DNA of 64,000 bases from CAZDWZ01 sp964509425 (GCA_964509425.1 CAZDWZ010000010.1:102025-166024); one strand, 5' to 3'; shown: positions 9,233 through 18,088, counted from the first letter of the stretch. Translations and numbers: made by a program. Notes: generated by a model not told the origin, from the letters alone.

Positions 9233-10432
9233 TTAACCCCCGGGTGTCGTTTCGATAAGCCCCGGCACTCGCTTGATGATCATCTTGTTCAGCTGCACTC
9301 CCAGGCCCCCGCTTCCGAAGAGAAAGCGAATCGAATCGTTCAGAATGCCCACCAGCTCCGGCCAGTCGGGGCGGACCGCTAGGGAGTTGTCCGCGAGATC
9401 GAGAAACGTGTCCTGAGCGGCAAAGAGAACTTCGACGTCTTGCCGGTGCTCGGCGCCGAGTGAATGCGCCATCACGGAATTGCAAAGAAACAAATGCGCG
9501 GGATTTTTTATCCCCTTCACCATGATGCGATCGAGCGCTTCGTCATCCGAGTCGCAGATGACGAGGGCCGCGTCGTTTTTCCCGTATCTCGTGTTCGAGA
9601 GGAGATGTGCGCGGGAGTTTCTTAGGACCGCGAGTTTATATGGCTTCCGGATAATGTCCTCGATGCCGCGCGGGGCGGGGAGCTCCTCGAGTCCGGTGGT
9701 CGGGCGCCTTCTTCGGAGAGCGGAGAGTCCCATTCGGTGAAGCGGCATCGTGAAGGGAATATTGTGCGAGAATCCGGGCGCGGCCATCATCGGGCCGTAG
9801 AGATCAATCCGGCCCTTTGAGAGCTCTTCGACGTAATCGGGAAGTTCGAGCTCGACGATCTCCAGTTTGCACTGAAGAGAGGCCTGGAGCATCTCGCAAA
9901 AATGAGGGAAAAACGCCATTTCCTCAGCTCCTTCGGGGTTCTCAAAGAGCCAACGCTGGGTGAGATTGGTCCCGACTCGAAGCGGTCTCCCGCCCAAGAC
10001 ATCGCGGAAGGTCCGGGGTCTCAGCTCACCGCGAACGACGTTTCTAATCGCATCCGAGAAGCGATCGAGATCAAAGCGGAGTGAGAAAAATCCGTCGTCT
10101 TCCGCATTTCGTTTTGCGAGCGCGATTCCGGGCTCAAACGGCCAAGGGTCTTGAAGCCCCGCCGCGCGAAGAAGCGTCATCGGATCCCGGAGATCGAAGT
10201 TGAGCGCCAGGAGAATGAGAACGGGCTTTCCCGGGATCCGCCCGTAGCGCCGGACATGCGCGAGATAAGACGGGGTGACGCCACAGCGGCGCGCGAGCTC
10301 TTCGAGTCCCGCTCGATTCCGCTTGCTCCAGGGTTCGTAGAGCTCATTGAAGAGAATCCGAAGCTCTCGTGAGCGTTCGAAGCTCTCTTTCACTTTCGGT
10401 TTTTCTTTTCCCGGCGCGGCACTTTTTGCCAT
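9233..10432 (-). CDS. HTH protein fused to a solute-binding-like domain
   Basis: A 399-residue cytoplasmic protein. The start MAKSAAPGKEK is fixed by GGAGG five bases upstream; a GTG start 22 codons earlier is less likely. Residues about 30-95 contain a helix-turn-helix (LEELARRCGVTPSYLAHVRR) of XRE type. Residues about 145-390 resemble a type 2 periplasmic binding protein fold (LRVGTNLTQRWLFEN, IDLYGPMMAAP, ELVGILNDSIRFL), with no signal peptide. This implies an intracellular ligand-sensing regulator, with LysR-like logic built on an XRE-type DNA-binding domain. It is divergent from the 10831 gene across a 398-bp, AT-rich spacer. The target is unknown. Confidence 0.75.
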   Translation of the reverse strand: MAKSAAPGKEKPKVKESFERSRELRILFNELYEPWSKRNRAGLEELARRCGVTPSYLAHVRRYGRIPGKPVLILLALNFDLRDPMTLLRAAGLQDPWPFEPGIALAKRNAEDDGFFSLRFDLDRFSDAIRNVVRGELRPRTFRDVLGGRPLRVGTNLTQRWLFENPEGAEEMAFFPHFCEMLQASLQCKLEIVELELPDYVEELSKGRIDLYGPMMAAPGFSHNIPFTMPLHRMGLSALRRRRPTTGLEELPAPRGIEDIIRKPYKLAVLRNSRAHLLSNTRYGKNDAALVICDSDDEALDRIMVKGIKNPAHLFLCNSVMAHSLGAEHRQDVEVLFAAQDTFLDLADNSLAVRPDWPELVGILNDSIRFLFGSGGLGVQLNKMIIKRVPGLIETTPGG

Positions 10433-10830
10433 GCGAGCCTCCAGCGTTTTCGTGGGCGAGGGAGATTCTTGCTTTTCGGTGTTGAGAGCGGGAAACACCA
10501 GAATAGCGCGTGATTATTTTATGTGCCGCCGTTTACATTTTTTCCACACTGCCAATTCGAAAGTGGTGATCGAGTGTGTGAAAATAGCAAAAAGAGACGA
10601 ACAAAATGCTAAATCAAAGAGATAATAACATACGAAGATGCCGAAATGCGAATTATGTTCATTTGAATAGCGAAAAATTACCGGCTTAGATGCAGCTCGA
10701 AGGATCGTAAGGGAGACACAGAGCCGAAGTGTTTGCCGAGACGTTCTCCGAACACCCCGGAAGTGTAGAGTCAATGATTCCGCATGATGCTGGAATCGAC
10801 CCACCCTGATTTCTCCAACAACGAGGTTCT
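10433..10830. promoter_or_regulatory. AT-rich divergent intergenic region
   Basis: The stretch between two divergent genes is AT-rich at 10505-10690, the natural place for promoters and for binding of the HTH protein encoded to the left. I see no exact operator palindrome. Confidence 0.3.
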
Positions 10831-11355
10831 ATGCTCCGCATCGTGCTCTCTGGTGGTCAGACCGGCGTGGACCAAGCTGCTCATCGCGCCGCGGCCGCTC
10901 AGAAGTACCTGTGCGCCGGTTGGGGTCCCCCCCTCCGGATCATCAACGACGAGACGCAAGAACGCGTTCCCGTCGAGTTCCCGCTTCAGGATACGGAAGT
11001 CGAACTCAGTGAGAACTGCCCTGATCAATCGGTCCGCCGTTCGCTCCGCACGGAGCGGAATGTGCGGGACTCCGACGCCACGCTGGTCCTGCTCCCCGCC
11101 GAGCTGGAGACGCATCTAGAAACGGACCCGGGGACTCAGTGGACCTTTCAGGCGGCAACGCTTCACGGGAAACCGGTGAAGCGTGTCCGGCCCGAGAGCC
11201 ACAGGAGTATTCCCGCGGTCGCGAACTGGATGAAACGTCACTCCGTCGTGATCCTGAACGTCGCCGGCCCGTCCGAGAGAACTTCGCCGGGGGTCGGCAA
11301 GATCGCGTTCAGTTACCTGACGAAGCTGTTCAAGCTCGTGGGTAAGTCCCGTTAG
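10831..11355 (+). CDS. YpsA-like putative molybdenum carrier protein, cassette type
   Basis: A 174-residue Rossmann-like protein. The N-terminal motif IVLSGGQTGVDQAAHRAA, CAGWGPPL, and the later RNVRDSDATLVLLP are the pattern of the putative molybdenum carrier/YpsA-like family (DprA-Rossmann fold, nucleotide-related ligand binding). Biochemical function of the family is not settled. ACGAGG lies just before the ATG. It is a single gene with G/C-ending codons in a long spacer, next to an unusual repeat region (11475-11842), and probably horizontally acquired. Confidence 0.8.
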   Translation: MLRIVLSGGQTGVDQAAHRAAAAQKYLCAGWGPPLRIINDETQERVPVEFPLQDTEVELSENCPDQSVRRSLRTERNVRDSDATLVLLPAELETHLETDPGTQWTFQAATLHGKPVKRVRPESHRSIPAVANWMKRHSVVILNVAGPSERTSPGVGKIAFSYLTKLFKLVGKSR

Positions 11356-11474
11356 TAGAGGAGCGAAATGGTGCTACTCAGAAGGCAGACCCTAACGGAG
11401 TTAGACTTCTCCACAAAAAGTCGCCCTTTTTTGGGAGTGTGGGTCCTTCCTCGCGCGAACGCGGCACATGACTC

Positions 11475-11842
11475 TTGCTCCCCGTCTCCTTCTCCCTCCC
11501 TGTCTCCATCTCCAATCTCAGTCCCAGCCTTGGTCTTGGTCTCCCTCTCAAATCTCAGCTTCATTCTAAATTCTATTTCTCAGCCTACTTCCCAGCCTCA
11601 AACTTCGAGTTTTGTTCTTGGCGGAGGCGGAGAGGGAGATGGAGAGGGAGACAGAGATGGAGACAGAGAGGGAGAGTTTAGGTTGAGACTGAGATTCGAG
11701 AGGGAGACCAAGACCAAGACTGGGGCTGAGACTGAGACTGAGACGGCGACTGAGACTGAGACGGCGACTGAGACAGAGACTGAGACTGAGACGGCGACTG
11801 AGACAGAGACTGAGACTGAGACGGCGACTGAGACTGAGGTTT
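11475..11842. repeat. Giant hexanucleotide inverted repeat, copy 1
   Basis: The left part (11478-11592) is pyrimidine-rich TCTC/CAG text with the core CAGCCTTGGTCTTGGTCTCC. The right part (11620-11842) is purine-rich, with many CTGAGA/GAGACGG units and GACCAAGACCAAGACTGG, the approximate reverse complement. The two arms could form a very long imperfect hairpin. All frames here translate into low-complexity SQSQS or TETET strings, so they are not called as genes. Confidence 0.85.
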
Positions 11843-12116
11843 GAGCCCAAACCCAAGCCCAAGAGGAATTGAGAAATTCCCATCCCGCCTCAAGCATCCC
11901 CCCTCACCCAAAAAATTGCAGCTCAGCCTCCCCCCCTCGCCATAACGATCCTCGTAGTAATCGATGGCAATCGGCAGAGCTCATCTCTGAAAGAAGAAAA
12001 ATTAGGGCACTCGGCTCTCGGGCATTACCGCCCTCTCGCTCATCGTGCCTTCATCCGCAGCTCTGCAACCGGACTCTGAGACGTGGGCAAATCCGCCTAC
12101 GGCAAGAGGTTTAGAT

Positions 12117-12293
12117 ATGCGAGGTCTTTGTCGCGCGGCTGGCTGGATTGGGTGCTTTTTGTCAGCTTGGTGGTTTGTGGATTGCCACATCCGCCGCGAT
12201 TCCTTCATCTTCGTCGCGTTCATCGCAACGATGGCATTCGGGTGGGTTCTCCTGAAAACGGAGCGCCCTTCAGGACCCGGTGGAATCGTCTGA
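12117..12293 (+). CDS. Small membrane protein, cassette type
   Basis: A 58-residue protein starting MRGLCRAAGWIGCF, with AGAGGT at good distance before the ATG. It holds two hydrophobic segments (WIGCFLSAWWFVDC and FIFVAFIATMAFGWVLL) around a basic loop (HIRRD), which fits a small two-helix membrane protein. It is followed 27 bases later by a nested hairpin (12320-12367). The frame is open further upstream, but that part looks non-coding. A neighbouring frame (12083-12307) is arginine-rich and less plausible. Function unknown. Confidence 0.5.
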   Translation: MRGLCRAAGWIGCFLSAWWFVDCHIRRDSFIFVAFIATMAFGWVLLKTERPSGPGGIV

Positions 12294-12319
12294 TTAAACG
12301 CCAGTAGACTTCAGCTGTC

Positions 12320-12367
12320 CGTGGGATACCAGGTTCTCTCTGCTGCTAAGAGAGCGGCCTGCCCACG
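12320..12367 (+). terminator. Nested hairpin after small membrane gene
   Basis: CGTGGG...CCCACG encloses CCAGG/CCTG and CTCTCT...AGAGAG, giving a long interrupted stem. Its position just past the stop at 12293 suggests a transcript end; there is no T-run. Confidence 0.5.
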
Positions 12368-12409
12368 TCTGAGAGTCCGGGGTCCTCTTTAGCCTCCGAC
12401 GCTACAAGC

Positions 12410-12690
12410 GACTCTCTCAGCCTCAGCCTCAGTCTCAGTCTCAGTCTCAGTCTCAAATCTCAGTCCCAGCCCCAGTCTTGGCCTTGGTCTCTCTCTAAAT
12501 TCTCAGTCCCAATCTAACCTCTCGCTCTCTGCCTCCATCTCCTCCTCAACTCTAAAAACAAAGTCCGAGTTTTCGAGACGGAGACTGGGACTGAGAATTG
12601 AGACGGAGACTGAGACCAAGACTGAGACCAAGACTGAGACGGAGGCTGAGACGGAGGCTGAGACGGAGAGTAAGACCAAGACTGATCCTC
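12410..12690. repeat. Giant hexanucleotide inverted repeat, copy 2
   Basis: Left arm 12410-12540 (CAGTCTC units, core CAGTCTTGGCCTTGGTCTCT) and right arm 12575-12690 (GAGACGGAGACTGAGACC units) are approximate reverse complements around a short centre. It lies upstream of the gene at 12933. From 12691 to 12932 I see no gene, only C-rich then AT-richer spacer. Confidence 0.85.
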
Positions 12691-12932
12691 ATTACCGCTT
12701 CACCAACCCACCCCCAAAAATTCACCAAAAAACAACCCTCGCGTATATTCCCGCACTCCCCCGTTTTCCTTCATTTTCCTTAGGAAAACGTAACCTTCGC
12801 AGAGTTGAGACCCTCTCTCCTCTTCTCTATACTCCACTCGCTTTCTGCTCCCTCAAAAGAGAGAACCCCTCCGCGCGTCCTCTCGAAATCACACGGGAAC
12901 GATTCTCTAGATGGTTTTGAGGGCTACCGATT

Positions 12933-13979
12933 GTGATCATCAGCGGTGAACAAGTCAGCTCTGCTCGTCTCGCGCTTCTCCTGTGCTTCCATCCGCTCAC
13001 CGGATCGAATCAGCAAACTGGAAAGCTGCTCCCCACGACAAACATGCTCCGCGTTTTCTTCGGCGATCTCCGGGCGTCCGGAATCTCTGATGTGAAACGG
13101 CTCCGGGTTCGGGTCGAGAACTCGAACTTCCCGATGCTCCCGGAATCCGTCGATCAGGTGATCCAGGCGATCCTGCTGGTGCTCCGCTTCGACAACGCGA
13201 CGATGAGCCGCGCGGTGAATCGCCTCATCCGCAGTCCGGCGGAGAATACCGAACTCCTCCGCCTCTTCTTCCAGATCGCCTCGAATGACTGGGCGAAGAA
13301 GCTCGAGAGCGATGCGGAGGCGGTGTTTCGGGAGTTCTCGACTCCGCTTCATCTTCAGATTCTGGACGCGGTCGCGGAAGAGCGGCTCCGCATCCCGGTC
13401 GAGGTCGTCGCGGAGATGCCGGATCTGCTGGCGTATTCGTATCTCATCGCGAGCCGGTTTGCGGCAGAAGAAAGCATCCTGAAGCTCCGCCGCGGGGAGC
13501 TGGGCGGGGCGGTTTCGGCGCATCGGCTCGCGATCGAGCATCTCACTGAGAGCTGCATCATCCGCGATGAGCGCCTCGCGAGCGCTCTCCCGTCACAGCC
13601 GGAGGAAGGCGTCTACGACATCCTGGTTCGGGGGGCGTATCACTATCTGCTTCTCCCGCCGATCCTGCTTCGGCGTGGTATCTCGGCGCATGTCCGCTGC
13701 GATCCGGAGGTGGAGGTGGAGTTCGATCCGCTCTGGCAGCTGCATACTGCGCGTGCGCTCGGACAGTTCATGTCGGACGAACTCATCATCCGCTGCATGG
13801 TTCGGGGAGCGGTGCTCATCCCCGCGATGGAAAACCCCGCCATTCTCCGCACGCTCAACGCCCTTCGAGACGACAAGCTCTTCGATTGGCTGTTGCTGAT
13901 GCAGGGGTGGCTCAACAAAAAGGAAATGACGGCACAAGTAATTCGCGAGCAGACGGTGGCGTGGATCCTGAAATCCTAG
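12933..13979 (+). CDS. Hypothetical soluble helical protein
   Basis: A 348-residue protein starting at GTG (MIISGEQVSSARLALLLCF); an internal ATG at 13044 is an alternative start. It has no signal peptide and is predominantly alpha-helical by composition (many Leu/Arg/Glu heptads such as LIRSPAENTELLRLFFQIAS). I do not recognise the family. It stands alone between two giant inverted repeats (12410-12690 and 14068-14345), so it may be a unit moved or bounded by them. Confidence 0.7.
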   Translation: MIISGEQVSSARLALLLCFHPLTGSNQQTGKLLPTTNMLRVFFGDLRASGISDVKRLRVRVENSNFPMLPESVDQVIQAILLVLRFDNATMSRAVNRLIRSPAENTELLRLFFQIASNDWAKKLESDAEAVFREFSTPLHLQILDAVAEERLRIPVEVVAEMPDLLAYSYLIASRFAAEESILKLRRGELGGAVSAHRLAIEHLTESCIIRDERLASALPSQPEEGVYDILVRGAYHYLLLPPILLRRGISAHVRCDPEVEVEFDPLWQLHTARALGQFMSDELIIRCMVRGAVLIPAMENPAILRTLNALRDDKLFDWLLLMQGWLNKKEMTAQVIREQTVAWILKS

Positions 13980-14067
13980 TGCTACCCTGCGAGCAGAGTA
14001 TCAATGTGGCGGCGAGAGTTTTCCTAGAGGATCTTTCCCGCCTACGGTGACGGCGGGCAAGGCCGTT

Positions 14068-14345
14068 GCTCCTTCACTCTCAGTCTCAGTCTCAGTCGCT
14101 GTCTCAGTCTCAGTCTCAGTCGCTGTGTCAGTCTCAGCCTCAGTCGCTCTCTCAGCCCCAGTCTTGGCCTTGGTCTCCCTCTAAATTCTCAGTCTCACTC
14201 TTAACTCCCACTCTCTGCCTCGATCTCCCTCTCCTCTCTCCAAAAACAAATCCCGGGTTTGGAGGCTGAGGCTGAAGCCGAGAAAGAGAGTTCAGATAGA
14301 GACTGAGACCGAGACTGAGACCAAGACTGGGAGTAAGGCTGTACA
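14068..14345. repeat. Giant hexanucleotide inverted repeat, copy 3
   Basis: The left arm (14072-14200) repeats TCTCAG with the same core as copy 2 (CAGTCTTGGCCTTGGTCTCC). The right arm (14255-14345) is purine-rich with GACTGAGACC units. It lies between convergent genes (13979 + and 14364 -), where it could stop transcription from both sides. Confidence 0.85.
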
Positions 14346-14363
14346 GCTCCACCTCATACCCCC

Positions 14364-14843
14364 CTACTCCACGCAATCCCTGCGCTCCTCCTTCCCTAAC
14401 AAATGCACTTCACTAATCACCAGCTGATGGACCGCGAAGTCCCATGTCTCCATCCCAACTCCCTTCGCCCTCACCGGGCATGTCGGCTTCGGCTGATTCC
14501 GTCCTTTCATATCCCTGATGGAAGCACGAAACTTTATCGCCCGCGAAAACGGATTCTTAATCGTGAGCATGGTTGTCGCGCTCTCACCAGCAGCGGTCTC
14601 ATCTCTTGAGAGTGTAAAAACAATCACAGTCCCTGGATCCGAGTTCTCCTCGGCCGCGCTGAAAACCATCGTTCCATTTTTCCGGAGCTCGCCGCGGACT
14701 TGGGTTGTTCCCCCTGCAAGAACGGTAAACTGCGGACCGGGGCTCGGGAGGATGAAGGACTTTTCTTGGGCACGAACCAATCTCGCGCCGCCGAGCGAAG
14801 GAAGCAAAACCGCGAAGAGAGAAAACAGGATGAATCGCTTCAT
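14364..14843 (-). CDS. Small secreted protein
   Basis: A 159-residue protein with signal peptide MKRFILFSLFAVLLPSLGG...VRAQ, likely cleaved after VRA. The mature part is beta-rich (FTVLAGGTTQVRGELRKNG, TMLTIKNPFSRAIKF), compatible with an extracellular immunoglobulin-like or sandwich fold, but I cannot name a family. The start was chosen at the signal peptide, with GGTGGGCGA upstream. Confidence 0.7.
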   Translation of the reverse strand: MKRFILFSLFAVLLPSLGGARLVRAQEKSFILPSPGPQFTVLAGGTTQVRGELRKNGTMVFSAAEENSDPGTVIVFTLSRDETAAGESATTMLTIKNPFSRAIKFRASIRDMKGRNQPKPTCPVRAKGVGMETWDFAVHQLVISEVHLLGKEERRDCVE

Positions 14844-15215
14844 ACATCGCCCACCACACCGAATGCTCATTCTAGAGAATTTACAAAATCAATGTCCTCT
14901 ATTTCGGCTTTCGCTGTTTACGAAATGAGATTTCTTCTCTACCTTGGGTTTCTCGAACTCCACTCACGCTCTCTTGAAGTGCCTGAACAGCATTGCCAAC
15001 AAGTGTAGTCCGGCTTCGGGAAACTCTCCCAAGTACCGGACTTGGCGCTGTTTCCTTTCGCGTTTCCGCGAGCCTGCTCCTATTGGAGTTGGCCCTCGTG
15101 GCTGCGAGCGAGGAGAACAGAGAAGGTCCTAGGTTTTTTTCTCAAGAGACATGTTCCAAGAAATTTCAGCATTCCCAGCATTTCTACTGGGGCGTGAAGA
15201 CCACTTGAGGTGATC

Positions 15216-15240
15216 TTCCCGCCCCAGTGGGAATCGGGAA
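15216..15240 (+). other. Leader hairpin before the 15264 gene
   Basis: TTCCCG and CGGGAA form a 6-bp stem with an internal CCC/GGG pairing option, 23 bases before the start codon. Similar hairpins precede other one-gene units (840-862, 17101-17121). Confidence 0.4.
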
Positions 15241-15263
15241 ATGTTGGTCCGGGGAGAATCATC

Positions 15264-15575
15264 ATGTCACGCGAGAGTTCGGTGCGCGTCTCGGCAGACC
15301 CCCAACTGCCCGACGCGCGAACGTTCTGCTGCCCGCTCTACCTCTATCAACACCTGCAGCTCTCCGGCGCACTCACGGATTTCGAGCGGAAGGTGTTCGA
15401 GGAGATGGAGTTCTGTCTTGGAGGGGAACAGATTGGGGAAAGGCGAATCGTGAAGTTCCGCTTCGCCCTCGGCGAGAAGGTGTATCACTTCATACTCGAA
15501 CCGGACGACGAGACCGACGACTACTATCTTGTCGTCGAGAATGCCGGCCGGTTCGAATTTGCGCCGCTCAACTGA
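15264..15575 (+). CDS. Small hypothetical protein, cassette type
   Basis: A 103-residue soluble protein starting MSRESSVRVSADPQLPDART, with GGGGAG seven bases before the ATG. The middle (YLYQHLQLSGALTDFERKVF) is helical; the C-terminus is beta-rich and acidic (HFILEPDDETDDYYLVVENA). Codons are strongly GAG/CTC/GTC-biased compared with mnmE. It is a single gene with hairpins on both sides (15216-15240 and 15585-15607). Function unknown. Confidence 0.65.
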   Translation: MSRESSVRVSADPQLPDARTFCCPLYLYQHLQLSGALTDFERKVFEEMEFCLGGEQIGERRIVKFRFALGEKVYHFILEPDDETDDYYLVVENAGRFEFAPLN

Positions 15576-15584
15576 GGTGGGCAT

Positions 15585-15611
15585 CCGGAGGAAACACGAC
15601 ACTCCGGTTTT
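15585..15611 (+). terminator. Intrinsic terminator after the 15264 gene
   Basis: CCGGAG, an 11-base loop and CTCCGG are followed directly by TTTT. It lies ten bases past the stop codon. Confidence 0.75.
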
Positions 15612-15794
15612 GAGGATGACGAGAAGACCTTCTCTGTTCATCCTCAAAACTACAGCGGGCTCTTTTGGCGGATCTCTTCGTTGAAAGAGCGGCTGCGGAT
15701 GCTTCGGCCGTCGCCGTAGCAAACTCCGCTCCTCGCCGTTCTTTCGCCTCGACCTCCGCCAAAATATCTCGCTGTCAGGAGTGAGGCGGGAGAA

Positions 15795-15820
15795 GCCGGG
15801 GGAAAGACTTTTCCCCCGGC
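15795..15820 (-). terminator. Terminator of the MFS gene
   Basis: GCCGGGGGAAA and TTTCCCCCGGC form a perfect 11-bp stem with a 4-base loop, eight bases beyond the stop of the minus-strand MFS gene. Confidence 0.8.
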
Positions 15821-15827
15821 GAACCTT

Positions 15828-17066
15828 TTACTGCTCTTGCCGGACCGCGCTTTGCTTCGGGAAGAAGCCGAGGAGAAGCGCGCCGCTTACCACCGCAAGC
15901 ACGCTAAACGCGATGAACTTCTCCTGAGGGCTCCACCCGTTCAAGAACGGATAGATACAAAACGCGAGCACCACGAATCCGAGCCGGTTAGTCATCGTCG
16001 CGAACGACACGCCCGTCGCGTGATATTCGCTCGGCAGCGCGTCTTTGATCCACGCGGCGAGCCTGATCCTCGAGACGGCGCGGACTACTTGCGTGAGACC
16101 AAGCCCCACCCCGGCGAGCAGGAGGTTGTGATTCCCCCTAGGCGCCGCAAGCAGAATCATCGCTCCCGCGAGGCAGAGGACGATGAGCAAGGTCACGCGG
16201 AACGGCCCGCCGAGCTCGAGCTGGTGCCTCGACAGATAGAGCCCGAGCAGCCCGGAGAACAAGTTCATCGACGCGAACCAGATCCCAATATTCGCCTCCG
16301 TCACTCCGTGGCCGATCAGAAGCTTTGACTGACACCACATCGTCCCGGTCATGAGGGCCGCCCAGACTGCCCCGGCCACGAAGATCCAGCGCAGCCAGCT
16401 GCTTCTGAGGAAGCAGACGCGGACTCCTTCTTGGAATCCCGCCCAGACCGTTGTCTTGTGCATACGTTTCTCGCTCGGTTCGTAGAGGAAGAAGGAAAAG
16501 ATCACGAGAATACCGAAGAGCACGGCCTCCGCGTAAAAAGGCGCGTTGTGTTTCCACGCGAAGAGGTATCCCGAGGCGAGAGTCGTGAGCGCGGCCGCTC
16601 CCATCTCAACTGAGAGCGCGTAGCCCCAGATCTTCTGAAACTCACCCGGGCGGTTCAGCCGCTCCAGCGAATCCCGGAGCAACGCCTGCTCTGCACCGAA
16701 GATCGCTGCCTGGCCGATCGCCAAGAGGAGCTCGGCGATGAGAAAGCCCAAAAACGAGGACGACATCCCGTAGCACGTCGCACCGCTCACCAGCATCGCG
16801 CCGCCCCACCGGATGAAGTGCCGCCGCCCCCAGCGGTCTGCGGCGTAGCCGAACGGCGCGTCGAAGAAGATCGCGGTGAGGTGGAAGATCGCCTGCAGGA
16901 TGAAGAACTGTGCGTCGTTCACGTTCCCTCGCGCGACGTAGAGCGTGAGAATCGGCACCGACAGCCCGGCGGTCGTCATCGCGAGGACGCGCACCGCAAA
17001 AACCAGAAAAATGTTCCGCCGGAGGCGGTGCTCGACCGCCTCGTCGTTGGAGAAGTTCTGTCCCAT
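15828..17066 (-). CDS. Major facilitator superfamily transporter
   Basis: A 412-residue inner-membrane protein with about twelve hydrophobic segments. The loop between helices 2 and 3 carries the MFS signature (FGYAADRWGRRHFI, the G-x-x-x-D-R-x-G-R-R pattern). The second half begins after a basic cytoplasmic loop (EPSEKRMHKTT). The substrate cannot be told. AGGGGCTCTC precedes the ATG, and a perfect 8-bp hairpin (17101-17121) lies in the leader. Single gene, own terminator, G/C-rich third codon positions; it may belong to the acquired one-gene set. Confidence 0.88.
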   Translation of the reverse strand: MGQNFSNDEAVEHRLRRNIFLVFAVRVLAMTTAGLSVPILTLYVARGNVNDAQFFILQAIFHLTAIFFDAPFGYAADRWGRRHFIRWGGAMLVSGATCYGMSSSFLGFLIAELLLAIGQAAIFGAEQALLRDSLERLNRPGEFQKIWGYALSVEMGAAALTTLASGYLFAWKHNAPFYAEAVLFGILVIFSFFLYEPSEKRMHKTTVWAGFQEGVRVCFLRSSWLRWIFVAGAVWAALMTGTMWCQSKLLIGHGVTEANIGIWFASMNLFSGLLGLYLSRHQLELGGPFRVTLLIVLCLAGAMILLAAPRGNHNLLLAGVGLGLTQVVRAVSRIRLAAWIKDALPSEYHATGVSFATMTNRLGFVVLAFCIYPFLNGWSPQEKFIAFSVLAVVSGALLLGFFPKQSAVRQEQ

Positions 17067-17100
17067 GAGAGCCCCTTTAGTGAAAGAACGCTGATTCCGA

Positions 17101-17121
17101 AACCGGGTAACCCACCCGGTT
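17101..17121 (-). other. Leader hairpin of the MFS gene
   Basis: AACCGGGT, loop AACCC, ACCCGGTT: a perfect 8-bp stem 35 bases upstream of the MFS start codon. Confidence 0.5.
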
Positions 17122-17148
17122 CAGAAGAGGTTCCTTAGGGGGCTCTCC

Positions 17149-17430
17149 TCAAGCAGAGGGGTCGAACGGAGAAAATTGGGGGATGGTGATTGTGCGGGAT
17201 GCGGTTTTCGGATGCGGACGATACCCCGCGAGGCCGAAGCGCTTCCCGGAGTGATACCCGCTCCGGCTTGTATCGCCGCCACGTTCGTTGCTGCGACGAT
17301 CCCAAACTGCCGGGCGAATCACCGGGATGGCGGCGTTCCGTTTTTTCATTCTGCGGGAAGCAAGACGCTTCGCAGCCGCGAGGGAGACGGCGGCGGCGAG
17401 AAATAGTTGAAGAAATAAAACGGCGTTCAT
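17149..17430 (-). CDS. Small membrane-anchored protein
   Basis: A 93-residue protein starting MNAVLFLQLFLAAAVSLAAA, with AGGA five bases before the ATG. The N-terminal hydrophobic segment is followed by a strongly basic stretch (KRLASRRMKKRN) and a disordered tail ending FSPFDPSA. It may be a membrane-anchored small protein. It is divergent from the 17489 gene. Not recognised; the coding call rests on the ribosome binding site and hydrophobic pattern. Confidence 0.45.
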   Translation of the reverse strand: MNAVLFLQLFLAAAVSLAAAKRLASRRMKKRNAAIPVIRPAVWDRRSNERGGDTSRSGYHSGKRFGLAGYRPHPKTASRTITIPQFSPFDPSA

Positions 17431-17488
17431 AAAAGTCCTGCTTATAAATTTACTTTGACGGGTCGCGTGGAGGATAGTCAAGTCAGGG

Positions 17489-18088
17489 ATGCAGAAAATG
17501 GTAGATATTCAGAACAAACGTATACTCAGCTTGGTGATTGGGGCTGTGATTTGTCTCACAATCACGGCGGGCGCGCTCGCGTGGAGCCTCTGGGGCAATC
17601 GCTTTCAAGTTGTCATCACTGAGCAGCAGATTGTGGATAAGCTCCACGAGAAGTTTCCTTTTCGAAAGACGTTCTTTCGCCTGCTTGATCTCACCCTCCA
17701 AGATCCCGAGGTTCTGCTGGAAGAGGGCTCGAACCGCGTTGCGTTCGGGCTCGAGATTCGGACGAACATCAGGGTGTCTGTGGACGGAGACCCTTATGGG
17801 CCGCTCATCGGGAAGATTAGACTCTCCGGACTGGTCCGGTATGATGCGAATACGGCCCAGTTTTTCCTCGATGAGCCGCGTGTCGAAAGGCTCGAGATTC
17901 AGAACGTTCCGGCAAGCTGGAGTGAGCGGCTCAATCAAGCAGCGACCAAAGCCGTTGCCGAGATTCTTTCGCGGTCGCCTATCTACCGGCTAAACTCCGC
18001 GGATCTGAAACAAGCGGCAGCGCGAGTCGTGCTCCGCGACGTGGTCGTGAAAGACAAGAAGGTGTTCGTGACGCTCGGGATGGGATGA
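17489..18088 (+). CDS. DUF1439-like membrane-anchored protein
   Basis: A 199-residue protein with one N-terminal membrane helix (LSLVIGAVICLTITAGALAW) and a periplasmic beta-rich domain: VVITEQQIVDKLHEKFPF, NRVAFGLEIRTNI, GKIRLSGLVRYD, FFLDEPRVERLEIQNVPA. This resembles the YceB/DUF1439 and related lipid-binding-like fold. There is no lipobox cysteine, so it is anchored by the helix. A second ATG three codons in is an alternative start. Followed by the AI-2E-type transporter on the same strand after 107 bp. Confidence 0.75.
   Translation: MQKMVDIQNKRILSLVIGAVICLTITAGALAWSLWGNRFQVVITEQQIVDKLHEKFPFRKTFFRLLDLTLQDPEVLLEEGSNRVAFGLEIRTNIRVSVDGDPYGPLIGKIRLSGLVRYDANTAQFFLDEPRVERLEIQNVPASWSERLNQAATKAVAEILSRSPIYRLNSADLKQAAARVVLRDVVVKDKKVFVTLGMG

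Noticed and set aside
11566..11911. Open frames encoding SQSQSPSQ- or TETETAT-type proteins
   Set aside because: They are translations of the hexanucleotide inverted repeat in several frames and both strands, without ribosome binding sites; low complexity only.
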